Of a stretch of DNA of 64,000 bases, positions 47,130-57,577 are shown one piece after another. The notes beneath the pieces are model-generated. The model made no database searches, was not told where the DNA came from, and worked only from the letters and a program-made list of their open reading frames with translations. This stretch comes from Pseudomonas botevensis (GTDB lineage: Bacteria; Pseudomonadota; Gammaproteobacteria; Pseudomonadales; Pseudomonadaceae): positions 186,001 through 250,000 of the forward strand of contig NZ_JAHTKI010000003.1 of NCBI RefSeq assembly GCF_019145475.1, written 5' to 3'. The position numbers were made by a program, and so were the translations under genes. Each line of letters begins with the position of its first letter. The stretch's first letter is position 1.

Positions 47130-48857
47130 ATGCGCTCATTCGCTCCGCTCGCCCCTCTTGCCCTGACCCTGTTGCTGGCCGCTTGCGGCGACGGCGAATC
47201 GCTGTTGCCACCGGATGCGCGCCTGCCCGACGGCGGACGCTATCGCGGCGAGCTGGTCAACGGCCTGCTGCAGGGTCAGGGGCGGGTCGACTATCCCAAC
47301 GGCAGTTGGTACGCCGGGCAGTTCGACAAGGGGCAGTGGCACGGTCAGGGCGAGTGGCACGGCAGTAACGGCGAGGTCTATCGCGGCCAGTTCCAGCAAG
47401 GCTTGTTCGACGGCCAGGGCACGCTGACCACCCATGGCAGCAGCTACACCGGCGGCTTCAAGCTGGGCCGACGCGAAGGTGAAGGCACCCTCAAGGAAAA
47501 CGCCATGACCTACCGTGGCGAGTTCAAGGCCGACCAGTATTCCGGGCTCGGGCGCCTGGAACTCGATGACGGCAGCTCGTATCAGGGCCAGTTCGCCCAC
47601 GGCAAACCCAACGGCGAAGGCCAGCGTGGCGACGCCAGCGGCAATCAGTTCAGCGGCCACTTCATCAACGGCCAACTGGAAGGCAACGGCACCTTCAACA
47701 GCGCCGACGGCGACATCTATGTCGGCGGCTTCAAGAACAATCAACTGCACGGTAAGGGCCGCTACGAAAACGCTGACGGCGACGTGTGGCTCGGCCAGTT
47801 CAAGGAAGGCGCACTGACCGGCAAGGGCGAGCTGATCGGCGCCGACGGCAGCCATTACATCGGCTCGTTCAGCGACTGGCGCTTCAGTGGCCAGGGCCGT
47901 CTGAACCTGTCCGACGGCAGTTTCTATATCGGCCAGTTCGACAGCGACAGTTATGCCGGGCGCGGCACCCTGGTCCTGACCGATGGCACGGTGCTCACCG
48001 GCACCTGGATCAACGGCCAGCGGGTACGCGATGCCGACGGCAAACTGCTGCCCGATACCCTCGAAACCGGCCTGCTCGCCCAGGGCCGCCTGCTCGACGA
48101 TGCGCTGGCCAGTGTGCCCGCCTCGACCCCAGCCGTGGAGCTGTACACCCTGACCCTCGGTGGCGACGGCAAGCAGAGCGTGTTCCTGCGTGAGTCCGAT
48201 TACGTGGCCAACATGCTCGCCACCCGCTTTGGCGCCTACGGCCAGATCCGTCTGGTCAACCATCGCGACCACCTCACCGACCGGCCGATGGCCACCCGCG
48301 AGAACCTGCGCCGCGCCGCGCAGACCCTCGCCGAACGCAGCGGCCCGGAAGACTTGTTGTTCATCTACCTGACCAGCCACGGCACCGCCGAACACGAACT
48401 GGTACTCGACCAGCCGCGCATGGAACTGGCCGACCTGCCCGCCGACGAACTCGCCGCCGTGCTGGCGCCGCTGAAGAATCGCGACAAGATCATCGTGATT
48501 TCGTCGTGTTACTCCGGCGGGTTCATTCCGGCGCTCAAGGATGAACGCACGCTGATCATGACCGCCTCGCGCGCCGACCGCGTGTCCTTCGGCTGCTCGG
48601 AAGAAGCCAACTTCACCTACTTCGGCGACGCCCTGTTCGCCCAGGCGCTGAACCAGACCGACGACCTGGAACAAGCCTTCAAGCTGGCCAAGGCCACCGT
48701 CGCCGAGCGCGAACTGGCGGACAATTTCGAAGCCTCGGAGCCGCAGATCTGGGCGCCGAAAACCGTACTCTCGCACTGGCAACTGCTGCGCAAGCAGCAA
48801 GCACGAAAAGCATTGCAAAGCGCTGCGTTGAACGACGGGACGACAAAGAGCAACTAA
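47130..48857 (+). CDS. MORN-repeat lipoprotein with C13 (legumain/caspase-like) peptidase domain
   Basis: The protein is 575 aa. Lipobox LLAAC gives lipidated C19. Residues ~35-305 hold about twelve MORN repeats of the form YxGxFxxGxxxGxG (for example YRGELVNGLLQGQG and YAGQFDKGQWHGQG). The C-terminal half (about 335-540) is a caspase-fold C13 domain with the dyad His417 (LTSHGTAEH) and Cys460 (SSCYSGGF). I infer an envelope-anchored protease whose MORN stalk binds lipid or protein. The substrate is unknown. It is followed 27 bases on by an oxidoreductase gene. Confidence 0.87.
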   Translation: MRSFAPLAPLALTLLLAACGDGESLLPPDARLPDGGRYRGELVNGLLQGQGRVDYPNGSWYAGQFDKGQWHGQGEWHGSNGEVYRGQFQQGLFDGQGTLTTHGSSYTGGFKLGRREGEGTLKENAMTYRGEFKADQYSGLGRLELDDGSSYQGQFAHGKPNGEGQRGDASGNQFSGHFINGQLEGNGTFNSADGDIYVGGFKNNQLHGKGRYENADGDVWLGQFKEGALTGKGELIGADGSHYIGSFSDWRFSGQGRLNLSDGSFYIGQFDSDSYAGRGTLVLTDGTVLTGTWINGQRVRDADGKLLPDTLETGLLAQGRLLDDALASVPASTPAVELYTLTLGGDGKQSVFLRESDYVANMLATRFGAYGQIRLVNHRDHLTDRPMATRENLRRAAQTLAERSGPEDLLFIYLTSHGTAEHELVLDQPRMELADLPADELAAVLAPLKNRDKIIVISSCYSGGFIPALKDERTLIMTASRADRVSFGCSEEANFTYFGDALFAQALNQTDDLEQAFKLAKATVAERELADNFEASEPQIWAPKTVLSHWQLLRKQQARKALQSAALNDGTTKSN

Positions 48858-48884
48858 GCTGAACAGTATCAAGGGAGAGACACT

Positions 48885-49526
48885 ATGTACTTGACGCCTC
48901 AGCATGTCTTGCTTGCCGGAGCCACCGGGTTGACCGGGGAACATCTACTCGACCGTCTGCTCAACGAGCCGACGATCACCCGTGTTCTCGCCCCTTCACG
49001 CCGGCCGCTGGCCGAGCATCCGCATCTGGAAAACCCGGTCGGCGACCCGCAGGCATTTCTGCCGCAACTCGCCGGGCGCGTCGACATCGCCTATTGCTGC
49101 CTCGGCACCACCATCAAGCAGGCCGGCTCCGAAGAAGCGTTCCGCGCCGTGGATCTGGACATGGTGGTGGCATTCGCCAAACGCGCCCGGGAAATGGGCG
49201 CGCGGCATCTGATCGTGATCAGCGCCCTGGGGGCTGATCGCCGATCATCGATTTTCTACAACCGGGTAAAGGGCGAGATGGAATACGCACTGCGCGCGCA
49301 GGACTGGCCGCAACTGACCATTTGCCGGCCCTCTCTGCTGCTCGGGGAGCGCAGCGAACCGCGCCTGGGTGAACAACTGGCCGCGCCGTTCTCGAAACTG
49401 ATTCCCGGCAAGTACCGTGGCATCGAAGCCTGCCAACTGGCCCGGGCGATGTGGCGGCTGGCGCTGGAAGAACAGGATGGGGTGCGGATTGTCGAGTCGG
49501 ATGAGCTGAGGAAACTCGGCAAGTAA
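48885..49526 (+). CDS. NAD(P)-binding oxidoreductase, atypical SDR
   Basis: The protein is 213 aa. The Rossmann motif is [11 protein letters not shown] near the N-terminus, with [10 protein letters not shown] for the adenine-ribose site. The catalytic Tyr of classical SDRs is not in YxxxK context ([13 protein letters not shown] comes closest), as in the NAD(P)H-binding/HTATIP2-like group. AAGGGAG precedes the ATG. The substrate is unknown. Confidence 0.82.
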   Translation: MYLTPQHVLLAGATGLTGEHLLDRLLNEPTITRVLAPSRRPLAEHPHLENPVGDPQAFLPQLAGRVDIAYCCLGTTIKQAGSEEAFRAVDLDMVVAFAKRAREMGARHLIVISALGADRRSSIFYNRVKGEMEYALRAQDWPQLTICRPSLLLGERSEPRLGEQLAAPFSKLIPGKYRGIEACQLARAMWRLALEEQDGVRIVESDELRKLGK

Positions 49527-49550
49527 CTGTCTGGTGACTCCCTCCGAGGC

Positions 49551-49569
49551 GGGAGCGCGCAGCGCTCCC
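49551..49569. terminator. Hairpin between convergent genes
   Basis: GGGAGCGC, GCA, GCGCTCCC form a perfect 8-bp stem ending at the base next to the yceK-like stop codon. It probably serves both convergent genes. Its core resembles a REP half. Confidence 0.55.
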
Positions 49570-49854
49570 CTACAATCCCCCGGTGGCCTGAAACCCGACG
49601 CCAAGCACCGTCAGTAACGACAACGGCAACAGCAGCGTATCGAGCAACGCACTGGCCGGCAGATCCACACCCGGATAGCCCGGCGCCTCGGCCCCGAACC
49701 GATCCTTCGCGCAGCACCCGCCATTCATTGCATACAGGTCCAGCCGCGTTCCCGAATACACCACGGGTGCCCCCGGTTTGGCCGCATCCAGCGTGCGCGC
49801 CGTGGCGCAGCCGGTCAGTTGCAGCGCCAACAGAATCGCCAAGAGCTTATTCAT
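49570..49854 (-). CDS. YceK/YidQ family lipoprotein
   Basis: This 94-aa protein has lipobox LTGC with lipidated C16. The family pattern [20 protein letters not shown] ... [22 protein letters not shown] is clear. The function is unknown. Its start overlaps the ubiX stop by 8 bases, so it is probably the last gene of an mpl-ubiX-yceK unit. Confidence 0.85.
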   Translation of the reverse strand: MNKLLAILLALQLTGCATARTLDAAKPGAPVVYSGTRLDLYAMNGGCCAKDRFGAEAPGYPGVDLPASALLDTLLLPLSLLTVLGVGFQATGGL

Positions 49855-50479
49855 CGCTGCTCAAATGATGTTCGCCCCAACGCGGCAGCATGTCCTGGGG
49901 AATGCCCAGCAGATTGAGGATCCGCGCGACCACGAAATCGATCAGGTCATCGATGGTCTGCGGCTGGTGATAGAAACCCGGCGACGCCGGCAGAATGGTC
50001 ACGCCCATGTTCGACAGCTTGAGCATGTGCTCCAGATGAATGCTCGAATACGGTGCTTCGCGAGGCACCAGGATCAACTGGCGGCGCTCCTTCAGCGTGA
50101 CGTCGGCGGCGCGTTCGATCAGGTTGTTGCAGGCGCCGGTCGCAATCGCCGACAGGGTGCCGGTCGAGCACGGCACCACGACCATCGCCGCCGGCGCACC
50201 GGAACCGGAAGCCACCGGCGACATCCAGTCTTCCTTGCCATACACGCGGATCTGCCCGGCGGCGGCGCCGGTGTATTCGGTAAGAAAGGCCTGCATCATC
50301 TGCGGCTTGGCCGGCAGCGAAACGTCTGTCTCGGTGGCCATCACCAGTTGCGCGGCCTTGGAGATCAGGAAATGCACCTCGCGATCTTCCCGCACCAGGC
50401 AATCGAGCAGGCGCAAACCATACTGGGCGCCGGACGCGCCGGTCATCGCCAGCGTGATGCGTTCCGGGCCGTTGCTCAT
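49847..50479 (-). CDS. ubiX: Flavin prenyltransferase UbiX
   Basis: UbiX makes prenylated FMN, the cofactor of UbiD decarboxylase in ubiquinone synthesis. The protein is 210 aa. Signatures are [47 protein letters not shown] and [21 protein letters not shown]. The ATG at 50479 overlaps the mpl stop (ATGA). mpl-ubiX is also the order in PAO1. Confidence 0.95.
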   Translation of the reverse strand: MSNGPERITLAMTGASGAQYGLRLLDCLVREDREVHFLISKAAQLVMATETDVSLPAKPQMMQAFLTEYTGAAAGQIRVYGKEDWMSPVASGSGAPAAMVVVPCSTGTLSAIATGACNNLIERAADVTLKERRQLILVPREAPYSSIHLEHMLKLSNMGVTILPASPGFYHQPQTIDDLIDFVVARILNLLGIPQDMLPRWGEHHLSSDE

Positions 50480-51825
50480 TTCAGCGCCTCGGCGAGTTTG
50501 CCGTGCAGGCCGCCGAAGCCGCCGTTGCTCATAATCACGACATGGGTGCCGGGCTGGGCCTGACTCTTCACCCGCTCGATGATCCCTTCCAGTGAATCGC
50601 TGACAATCGACGGCACCGTACACAACGCCGCCGTACCCGCCAGATCCCAGCCGAGGTTGGCCGGGGCGTACCAGATCACCTGATCGGCATCGACCACGCT
50701 GTCCGGCAGACCGTCGCGGTGTGCGCCGAGCTTCATCGAGTTCGAACGCGGCTCGATGATCGCGATCAACGGCGCATCGCCGATACGTTTGCGCAGGCCA
50801 TCCAGGGTGGTGGCAATCGCGGTCGGGTGGTGGGCGAAGTCGTCATAGATGGTGATGCCGCGCACTTCGGCGACCTTCTCCATCCGCCGCTTCACGCTCT
50901 TGAACGCGCTCAACCCGGCAATGCCCATCGACGGCACGACACCGACATGACGCGCGGCCGCCAGAGTGGCCAGGGCGTTGGCAACGTTGTGCTGACCGGT
51001 CAGCTCCCACTCGACCACACCCTGGGACACGCCTTCGAACATCACTTCGAACGCCGAACCGTCGTCCTTGAGCAATTTGACCTGCCACTGGCCGCCGGCA
51101 CCGGTGGTCTGCACCGGGGTCCAGCAGCCCATTTCGATCACGCGCTGCAAGGCCGGCTCGGTGGTCGGATGGATCACCAGGCCTTCACTCGGGATGGTGC
51201 GTACCAAGTGGTGGAACTGCCGCTCGATGGCCGGCAGATCGGGGAAGATGTCGGCATGATCGAACTCAAGGTTGTTGAGAATCGCGGTGCGTGGGCGGTA
51301 GTGGACGAATTTCGAACGCTTGTCGAAGAACGCGCTGTCGTACTCGTCGGCCTCGATCACGAAGAACGGCGTGCCGCCCAGGCGCGCGGACACCGAGAAG
51401 TTCTGCGGCACCCCGCCGATCAGGAAGCCCGGGCTCATGCCCGCATGTTCCAGCACCCAGGCGAGCATGCTGCTGGTGGTGGTCTTGCCGTGGGTGCCGG
51501 CGACGGCCAGGACCCAGCGCCCCTGCAGCACATGATCGGCCAGCCACTGCGGGCCGGAGACATACGGCAGGCCTTTGTTCAGCACGTATTCCACCGCCGG
51601 GTTGCCACGGGACATGGCGTTGCCGATCACCACCAGATCCGGCGCCGGATCGAGCTGGGCCGGGTCGTAACCCTGGGTCAGTTCAATGCCCTGGGCTTGG
51701 AGCTGAGTGCTCATCGGCGGATAAACGTTGGCGTCGGAGCCCGTGACATGATGGCCCAGCTCTTTGGCCAGAACCGCCATCGAGCCCATGAAAGTCCCGC
51801 AGATACCCAGAATATGAATGTGCAT
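50476..51825 (-). CDS. mpl: UDP-N-acetylmuramate:L-Ala-gamma-D-Glu-meso-DAP ligase
   Basis: Mpl reattaches recycled tripeptide to UDP-MurNAc, rejoining the synthetic pathway. The 449-aa Mur-ligase shows [16 protein letters not shown], the ATP loop [12 protein letters not shown], and [21 protein letters not shown], which separates Mpl from MurC. With the LD-carboxypeptidase and lytic transglycosylases here it completes several steps of muropeptide recycling. Confidence 0.95.
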   Translation of the reverse strand: MHIHILGICGTFMGSMAVLAKELGHHVTGSDANVYPPMSTQLQAQGIELTQGYDPAQLDPAPDLVVIGNAMSRGNPAVEYVLNKGLPYVSGPQWLADHVLQGRWVLAVAGTHGKTTTSSMLAWVLEHAGMSPGFLIGGVPQNFSVSARLGGTPFFVIEADEYDSAFFDKRSKFVHYRPRTAILNNLEFDHADIFPDLPAIERQFHHLVRTIPSEGLVIHPTTEPALQRVIEMGCWTPVQTTGAGGQWQVKLLKDDGSAFEVMFEGVSQGVVEWELTGQHNVANALATLAAARHVGVVPSMGIAGLSAFKSVKRRMEKVAEVRGITIYDDFAHHPTAIATTLDGLRKRIGDAPLIAIIEPRSNSMKLGAHRDGLPDSVVDADQVIWYAPANLGWDLAGTAALCTVPSIVSDSLEGIIERVKSQAQPGTHVVIMSNGGFGGLHGKLAEALK

Positions 51826-51940
51826 AGTCGACCTCGTAAAACATGGCCGCAGGTTAGCGCAGGGAGGGGGAAATGGCACTCTTTAGGTGAGGGGCTCGGA
51901 TGGGGTGGGCCGCTGGGTCCAGACCTGGCTCAGAATCGCT

Positions 51941-52079
51941 ACCCTCGCCCAACCCTCTCCCGAAGGGAGAGGGAGCCGATCCTCGTGAAATTCAAAACCG
52001 GGTTCGACTCGGAACTTGCAGGGTTGGCGAAGTTTGCAAGGACGACTCGGTCAGTCCCCTCTCCCTCTGGGAGAAAGGC
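51941..52079. repeat. CCCTCTCCC/GGGAGAGGG repeat pair
   Basis: CCCTCTCCC, GAA, GGGAGAGGG form a perfect 9-bp palindrome (51953-51973). A second, degenerate copy (CCCTCTCCCTCTGGGAGAAAGG) lies at about 52057-52078. This is a repeat family distinct from the GTGGGAGCGGG REPs. It fills much of the gap between convergent-facing mpl and eatR ends. Confidence 0.6.
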
Positions 52080-52081
52080 TC

Positions 52082-54007
52082 CTAGCTGACGCGCCGCTCG
52101 ATCCCATGCTTGCGCAGCTTTCTATATAGCGTATTGCGACTGACCCCAAGCTGCTCCGCCGTGTGGGTCATGTGCCAGCGCGTATGCTCCAGCGCATTGA
52201 GCAACGCCAGCCGTTCCGCATCGTCCAGCGGATGCTCCGACGATGACGCTGAAACCTCCAAAACCGCCGGCCGCGCCTGCCGGATCATCGCTGGCAAATC
52301 CTCCATCCCGATCCGTCCGCCATCACACAACGCCGCCAGCGTGCGCAGCACATTGCGCAATTGCCGCACGTTCCCCGGCCAGTTGAAGGCCAGCAACGCT
52401 TGCCGCGCCGGCTCATCGATCAAGATCGTTTCGCCGCCCGCCTCTTCGGCCAGCAGGAAATCCAGCAACTGCGCCCTGTCACCGCGCTCGCGCAACGCGG
52501 GCAGCGCCACCTCCAGGCCATTAAGCCGGTAATACAGATCCTCGCGAAAACTGCCATCCTCGACCCGCTCCAGCAGATTGCGGTGGGTGGCGCTGATGAT
52601 CCGCACGTTGACCGCTTCCGGTTCGCCGCCGATCGGCACCACCTGACGATCCTCCAGCACCCGCAGCAACCGGGTCTGCAAGGCCAGCGGCATATCGCCG
52701 ATTTCATCGAGGAACAACGTACCGCCATCGGCCTGCTGCAACTTGCCGCGCATGCCGTCCTTGCGCGCGCCGGTGAAGCTGCCACCGCGATAGCCGAACA
52801 GTTCGCTCTCGATCAGGCTCTCGGGAATCGCCGCGCAATTGAGGGCGACGAAGGCTTTGCCGGCGCGCTGACTGGCGTGGTGCACTGCCTTGGCGAACGC
52901 TTCCTTGCCGGAACCGGTTTCGCCATTGATCAACAGCGGCACGTCACGCTCGAACACCCGCAGCGCCTTGCGAAAATCTGCCTGCAACGCGGCATCGTCC
53001 AGGCAGATACCAGACAGCCGTGGTGCTTCGGGGGCCAGCGCAACCGCCGCAGGCATCACCGGCAGAGGGCGCCGCGCCTCACCGCGCAACACCGCAAACA
53101 GATGTCGTCCATCCCGGGTGCGCAGCGGCCAACTGGCGCTGGCATTGGCGCTGGCCCGGCCAAGCAGCTCATCCAGCGAACAATCGAAAAACGCCTCCAC
53201 CGGCTGACCGAGCAAGCCACCACGAATGTGTCCGAGCAGGTTCAATGCGCTCTGGTTGACCGCACTGATCCGCCCTTCGCCGTCGAACGCCAGCAATCCT
53301 TCGCTGAATAAGCCAACGGACTCGGCCTGCAAATGAAAGCGCAGCAGCCATTGATTATCGAAGCAGCGCAGGAAGTAGCAGCTTTCGATCATCTTCGCCG
53401 ACAGATTGACCAGCGCCATGGTATGGAACTGGCTCTGGCGCGACACATCCGGCCGCGCCGAGGACACATCGAGCACCGCCAGCAGTTCGCCGTGCGGGTC
53501 GAACACCGGGCTCGCCGAGCAGGTCAGGCCGGTGTGGCGGCCGCGAAAATGTTCATCCTGATGAATGGTCAGAGCCTGGCGCTCGACCAGGCAGGTGCCG
53601 ATGCCGTTGGTGCCTTCGCAGGCTTCGCTCCAGTCGGAACCCAGCCACAGCCCGGCGCGCTCGAAGATCTTGCGCTCGGCGGGGGCGGTCACGCAGTTGA
53701 GGATCACCCCCCGGGCGTCGGTCAGCAGCACCGCATGGCCGGCGCCGGACAGTTGCTGATGCAGACTGCTCATTTCATTGCCGGCGATCTGCAACACCTG
53801 TTGCAGGCGCTCGCGGCTTTCGAGGACGCGCCCATGTTCGAGCACTGTCGGTGCCATGCTCAGGGCCGGGTCGAGGTGATAGTCCTCAAGACAACGCAGC
53901 CACGAACGGGCAATCGACGGATCGGCACCCGGCCCGTGCAGGTGCGGTTTGCCCTGGGTGACAGTGAGAACCTGTTGGGCATGGCGACTCAAATGGTTGT
54001 CGTGCAT
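52082..54007 (-). CDS. eatR: Sigma-54-dependent activator of ethanolamine catabolism (EatR)
   Basis: The protein is 641 aa, AcoR-like. It has an N-terminal GAF-type sensor (about 60-200, [20 protein letters not shown]), a PAS-like segment (about 230-290), a AAA+ domain (about 335-560) with Walker [14 protein letters not shown] and Walker [14 protein letters not shown], and a Fis-type helix-turn-helix ([17 protein letters not shown]). The sigma-54 contact loop reads GSFTGA rather than GAFTGA. It is divergent from exaC, whose sigma-54 promoter and a candidate binding dyad lie in between. In P. aeruginosa the equivalent gene activates eat-eutBC. Confidence 0.9.
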   Translation of the reverse strand: MHDNHLSRHAQQVLTVTQGKPHLHGPGADPSIARSWLRCLEDYHLDPALSMAPTVLEHGRVLESRERLQQVLQIAGNEMSSLHQQLSGAGHAVLLTDARGVILNCVTAPAERKIFERAGLWLGSDWSEACEGTNGIGTCLVERQALTIHQDEHFRGRHTGLTCSASPVFDPHGELLAVLDVSSARPDVSRQSQFHTMALVNLSAKMIESCYFLRCFDNQWLLRFHLQAESVGLFSEGLLAFDGEGRISAVNQSALNLLGHIRGGLLGQPVEAFFDCSLDELLGRASANASASWPLRTRDGRHLFAVLRGEARRPLPVMPAAVALAPEAPRLSGICLDDAALQADFRKALRVFERDVPLLINGETGSGKEAFAKAVHHASQRAGKAFVALNCAAIPESLIESELFGYRGGSFTGARKDGMRGKLQQADGGTLFLDEIGDMPLALQTRLLRVLEDRQVVPIGGEPEAVNVRIISATHRNLLERVEDGSFREDLYYRLNGLEVALPALRERGDRAQLLDFLLAEEAGGETILIDEPARQALLAFNWPGNVRQLRNVLRTLAALCDGGRIGMEDLPAMIRQARPAVLEVSASSSEHPLDDAERLALLNALEHTRWHMTHTAEQLGVSRNTLYRKLRKHGIERRVS

Positions 54008-54124
54008 TTCTTATTGTTCTCCCCGAGGCTCGTTGGCCCATGCGTGAAGTGGTGCCCAGCATCCTCCAGCCACCGGCGCATTGCAATGCTGGCAAGACCG
54101 CTCGGTCACGGGCTGTGCCAGAAG

Positions 54125-54153
54125 CGGTACAAACTGTCACGACCTCTGTACCG
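54125..54153. promoter_or_regulatory. Candidate EatR upstream activating site
   Basis: CGGTACA (54125-54131) and TGTACCG (54147-54153) are exact inverted copies with a 15-base spacer. They lie about 100-130 bases before the predicted exaC start point, where enhancer-binding proteins usually bind. Confidence 0.5.
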
Positions 54154-54227
54154 AATGCGCCACAGGTGCCGCCCGTCCGTCCGACAAAAATCACGCAAGG
54201 CCTTGATTTGCCTGACCTGCACGGCAG

Positions 54228-54243
54228 TGGCCCGACCTTTGCT
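54228..54243 (+). promoter_or_regulatory. Sigma-54 promoter of exaC
   Basis: TGGCCCGACCTTTGCT has GG at 54229-54230 and GC at 54241-54242 with exactly ten bases between, the -24/-12 rule. The start point should fall near 54254, about 52 bases before the exaC ATG. The activator gene eatR is divergent. Confidence 0.8.
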
Positions 54244-54305
54244 CTACGCTTATAACAAGCGCACTTGCGCGTTTCTCTAATAAGTACAAAGCCAAGGAGA
54301 ACATC

Positions 54306-55826
54306 ATGCGTTACGCCCATCCCGGTACTGAAGGCGCCAAAGTCTCGTTCAAGAGCAAGTACGGTAACTACATCGGCGGCGAGTTCGTCGCGCCTGTCAA
54401 AGGTCAGTACTTCACCAATACCTCGCCAGTGAATGGCCAACCGATTGCCGAATTCCCGCGCTCCACTGCCGAAGACATCGACAAGGCACTGGACGCCGCG
54501 CACGCCGCTGCCGATGCGTGGGGCGCCACGTCCGTGCAGGCCCGCTCGCTGATCCTGCTGAAAATCGCCGACCGCATCGAACAGAACCTCGAACTGCTGG
54601 CGATCACCGAAACCTGGGACAACGGCAAAGCCATCCGCGAAACCCTCAACGCCGACATTCCGCTGGCCGCCGATCACTTCCGTTATTTCGCCGGGTGCCT
54701 GCGCGCCCAGGAAGGCAGCGCCGCCGAAATCGACGGCAACACCGTGGCCTATCACATCCATGAACCACTGGGCGTGGTCGGCCAGATCATCCCGTGGAAC
54801 TTCCCGCTACTGATGGCCGCATGGAAACTCGCCCCGGCCCTGGCCGCCGGCAACTGCGTGGTGCTCAAGCCTGCCGAGCAGACCCCGCTGGGCATCTGCG
54901 TGCTGATGGAACTGATCGGCGACCTGCTGCCGCCAGGCGTGCTCAACGTGGTGCAAGGGTTCGGCAAAGAAGCCGGCGAAGCCCTGGCCACCAGCAAGCG
55001 CATCGCCAAGATCGCCTTCACCGGCTCGACCCCGGTGGGCTCGCACATCATGAAATGCGCCGCCGAGAACATCATTCCGTCCACCGTGGAGCTGGGCGGC
55101 AAGTCGCCGAACATCTTCTTCGAAGACATCATGCAGGCCGAGCCAAGCTTCATTGAAAAGGCTGCCGAAGGCCTGGTGCTGGCGTTCTTCAACCAGGGCG
55201 AAGTCTGCACCTGCCCGTCCCGCGCGCTGGTACAGGAGTCGATCTACGACGACTTCATGCAGGCGGTGATGAAAAAGGTCAGCCAGATCAAGCGTGGCGA
55301 CCCGCTGGACACCGACACCATGGTCGGCGCCCAGGCGTCCGAGCAGCAATTCGACAAGATCCTTTCGTACCTGGAAATCGCCAAGGGCGAAGGCGCCGAG
55401 CTGCTGACCGGCGGCAAGGTGGAAAAACTCGAAGGCAACCTGGCCTCCGGTTATTACATCCAGCCGACCCTGCTCAAGGGCACCAACAAGATGCGCGTGT
55501 TCCAGGAAGAAATCTTCGGCCCGGTGGTGAGCATCACTACCTTCAAGGACGAAGCCGAAGCCCTGGCCATCGCCAACGACACCGAGTTCGGCCTCGGCGC
55601 CGGCCTCTGGACCCGCGACATCAACCGCGCCTATCGCATGGGCCGCGCCATCAAGGCCGGTCGCGTGTGGACCAACTGCTACCACCTGTACCCGGCGCAT
55701 GCCGCGTTCGGTGGGTACAAGAAGTCCGGCGTCGGTCGTGAAACCCACAAGATGATGCTCGATCACTATCAGCAGACCAAAAACCTGCTGGTGAGCTACG
55801 ACATCAACCCGCTGGGCTTCTTCTAA
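54306..55826 (+). CDS. exaC: NAD-dependent acetaldehyde dehydrogenase
   Basis: This 506-aa aldehyde dehydrogenase oxidises the acetaldehyde released by EutBC from ethanolamine (and by ethanol oxidation) to acetate. The catalytic Cys is C301 in [12 protein letters not shown]; the general-base Glu is in VELGGKSPN; the NAD fold includes [18 protein letters not shown] precedes the ATG. A good sigma-54 promoter lies upstream. Closely related PAO1 and P. putida enzymes sit in the same place. Confidence 0.92.
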   Translation: MRYAHPGTEGAKVSFKSKYGNYIGGEFVAPVKGQYFTNTSPVNGQPIAEFPRSTAEDIDKALDAAHAAADAWGATSVQARSLILLKIADRIEQNLELLAITETWDNGKAIRETLNADIPLAADHFRYFAGCLRAQEGSAAEIDGNTVAYHIHEPLGVVGQIIPWNFPLLMAAWKLAPALAAGNCVVLKPAEQTPLGICVLMELIGDLLPPGVLNVVQGFGKEAGEALATSKRIAKIAFTGSTPVGSHIMKCAAENIIPSTVELGGKSPNIFFEDIMQAEPSFIEKAAEGLVLAFFNQGEVCTCPSRALVQESIYDDFMQAVMKKVSQIKRGDPLDTDTMVGAQASEQQFDKILSYLEIAKGEGAELLTGGKVEKLEGNLASGYYIQPTLLKGTNKMRVFQEEIFGPVVSITTFKDEAEALAIANDTEFGLGAGLWTRDINRAYRMGRAIKAGRVWTNCYHLYPAHAAFGGYKKSGVGRETHKMMLDHYQQTKNLLVSYDINPLGFF

Positions 55827-55867
55827 AAACCGGGGCTGCACGGGGATTGCCGTGCAGCCCGCTCCAT

Positions 55868-55951
55868 CGCTTTCGCGAGCAGACCCGCTCCCACAATGGA
55901 TTTGTGGGTCGGCACACGTCCCCTGTGTGTGCGGGCCTACCCGCGAAAGCG
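55868..55951. repeat. REPIN between exaC and eat
   Basis: CGCTTTCGCG (55868-55877) and CGCGAAAGCG (55942-55951) are exact inverted ends around REP-like sequence (AGACCCGCTCCCAC at left, GCGGGCCTACC at right). An inner GGCACAC...GTGTGCG dyad lies at 55911-55933 and could be either part of the repeat or a weak activator site. Confidence 0.75.
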
Positions 55952-55986
55952 CCCTGAATGAAACGACTTTATTGGCCTGGCCGCTC

Positions 55987-56002
55987 TGGCACGGCCCTTG
56001 CG
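55987..56002 (+). promoter_or_regulatory. Sigma-54 promoter of eat-eutBC
   Basis: TGGCACGGCCCTTGCG matches the -24/-12 consensus almost fully, with GG at 55988-55989 and GC at 56000-56001. The predicted start is near 56013, leaving a leader of about 104 bases before the eat ATG. It makes eat-eutBC independently inducible from exaC. Confidence 0.88.
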
Positions 56003-56116
56003 TACGCGTCGTTCAGGATTTTCGCTACCACCGCCGCCGCGTGCGCAGCCTCCATCCACCCGAACGCTGCACCCGAAAGTCCAACAGATCGAACAAAAAA
56101 CAGACAGCGAGGACTT

Positions 56117-57487
56117 ATGACTTCCACCACACAGCTCAAACCCACACTCGGCACCCTGCACCTCTGGGGCATTGCCGTCGGCCTGGTGATTTCCGGCGAA
56201 TACTTCGGCTGGAGCTACGGCTGGGGTACTGCAGGAACCCTGGGTTTCCTGGTCACCGCCCTGATGGTCGCGACCATGTACACCTGCTTCATCTTCAGTT
56301 TCACCGAACTGACCACCGCGATTCCCCATGCGGGCGGGCCGTTTGCCTACAGCCGTCGGGCGTTCGGCGAGAAAGGCGGATTGATCGCCGGGATCGCCAC
56401 CCTGATCGAGTTCGTCTTCGCCCCACCGGCCATCGCCATGGCGATCGGCGCGTATCTCAACGTGCAATACCCGGAGCTTGATCCGAAGATTGCGGCGGTC
56501 GGCGCCTACTTCGTGTTCATGACCCTGAACATCCTCGGTGTCAGCATCGCCGCGACGTTCGAACTGGTGGTCACCGTGCTGGCGGTCGCCGAATTGCTGG
56601 TGTTCATGGGCGTGGTCGCGCCGGGCTTCAGTTTCAGCAACTTCGTGCTCAACGGCTGGTCGGGCGCCAACGAGTTCACCCTCGGCTCGATTCCCGGGAT
56701 TTTCGCGGCGATTCCGTTCGCGATCTGGTTCTTCCTCGCCATCGAAGGCGCGGCCATGGCCGCCGAGGAAGCCAAGGACCCGAAACGCACCATTCCCAAG
56801 GCGTACGTCAGCGGGATTCTGACCCTGGTATTCCTGGCAATCGGCGTGATGGTGATGGCCGGCGGCGTCGGCGACTGGCGTCAACTGTCGAACATCAATG
56901 ACCCGCTGCCCCAGGCAATGAAAGCGGTGGTCGGCAATAACTCGACGTGGATGCACATGCTGGTGTGGATCGGCCTGTTCGGCCTGGTGGCGAGCTTCCA
57001 CGGGATCATCCTCGGTTACTCGCGCCAGTTCTTCGCCCTCGCCCGCGCCGGTTACCTGCCCAAAGGCCTGGCCAAGCTCTCGCGCTTCCAGACCCCACAC
57101 CGGGCGATCCTGGCGGGCGGCGTGATCGGCATCGCGGCGATCTACAGCGACGGCCTGGTCAACCTGCAAGGCATGAGCCTGACGGCGGCGATGATCACCA
57201 TGTCGGTGTTCGGCGCCATCGTGATGTACATCATCAGCATGCTCAGCCTGTTCAAACTGCGCAAAACCGAGCCGAACCTGGAGCGCACCTTCCGCGCACC
57301 GGGCTACCCGATCGTGCCGGCCATCGCGCTGTTCCTGGCGCTGGTGTGCCTGGTGGCGATGGCCTGGTTCAACACCCTGATCGGTGGTGTGTTCCTCGGT
57401 TTCATGGCCGCCGGCTATCTGTATTTCCAGTTGACCGCCAAACAACGCTCCGAAGCGCCGTCGGACGCTATGCTCGAAGGTATCTGA
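56117..57487 (+). CDS. eat: Ethanolamine permease (APC family)
   Basis: This 456-aa protein with about 12 membrane segments imports ethanolamine. It begins with the APC substrate site LWGIAVGLVISGEYFGWSYGWGTAG and has FTELTTAIPHAGGPFAYSRRAFG. GAGGA precedes the ATG at 56117, which is preferred over frames running into the leader. eutB follows after a hairpin, so import and breakdown are co-expressed. Confidence 0.93.
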   Translation: MTSTTQLKPTLGTLHLWGIAVGLVISGEYFGWSYGWGTAGTLGFLVTALMVATMYTCFIFSFTELTTAIPHAGGPFAYSRRAFGEKGGLIAGIATLIEFVFAPPAIAMAIGAYLNVQYPELDPKIAAVGAYFVFMTLNILGVSIAATFELVVTVLAVAELLVFMGVVAPGFSFSNFVLNGWSGANEFTLGSIPGIFAAIPFAIWFFLAIEGAAMAAEEAKDPKRTIPKAYVSGILTLVFLAIGVMVMAGGVGDWRQLSNINDPLPQAMKAVVGNNSTWMHMLVWIGLFGLVASFHGIILGYSRQFFALARAGYLPKGLAKLSRFQTPHRAILAGGVIGIAAIYSDGLVNLQGMSLTAAMITMSVFGAIVMYIISMLSLFKLRKTEPNLERTFRAPGYPIVPAIALFLALVCLVAMAWFNTLIGGVFLGFMAAGYLYFQLTAKQRSEAPSDAMLEGI

Positions 57488-57498
57488 GGTTGCACCGG

Positions 57499-57519
57499 CA
57501 CCGGGCTTGATGCCCGGTG
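57499..57519 (+). other. Hairpin between eat and eutB
   Basis: CACCGGGC, TTGAT, GCCCGGTG form a perfect 8-bp stem 11 bases after the eat stop. No T run follows. It may stabilise the upstream message or adjust the ratio of permease to enzyme. Confidence 0.5.
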
Positions 57520-57577
57520 TCTGCAATATTGAGGTGCATCGACATTCATTGCAGTACAGACAGGAGGACACCGCCCC

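Noticed and set aside
55910..55934. GGCACAC...GTGTGCG as a firm second EatR site
   Set aside because: It lies inside a REPIN and its spacer differs from the dyad upstream of exaC, so it is mentioned only as a weak candidate.
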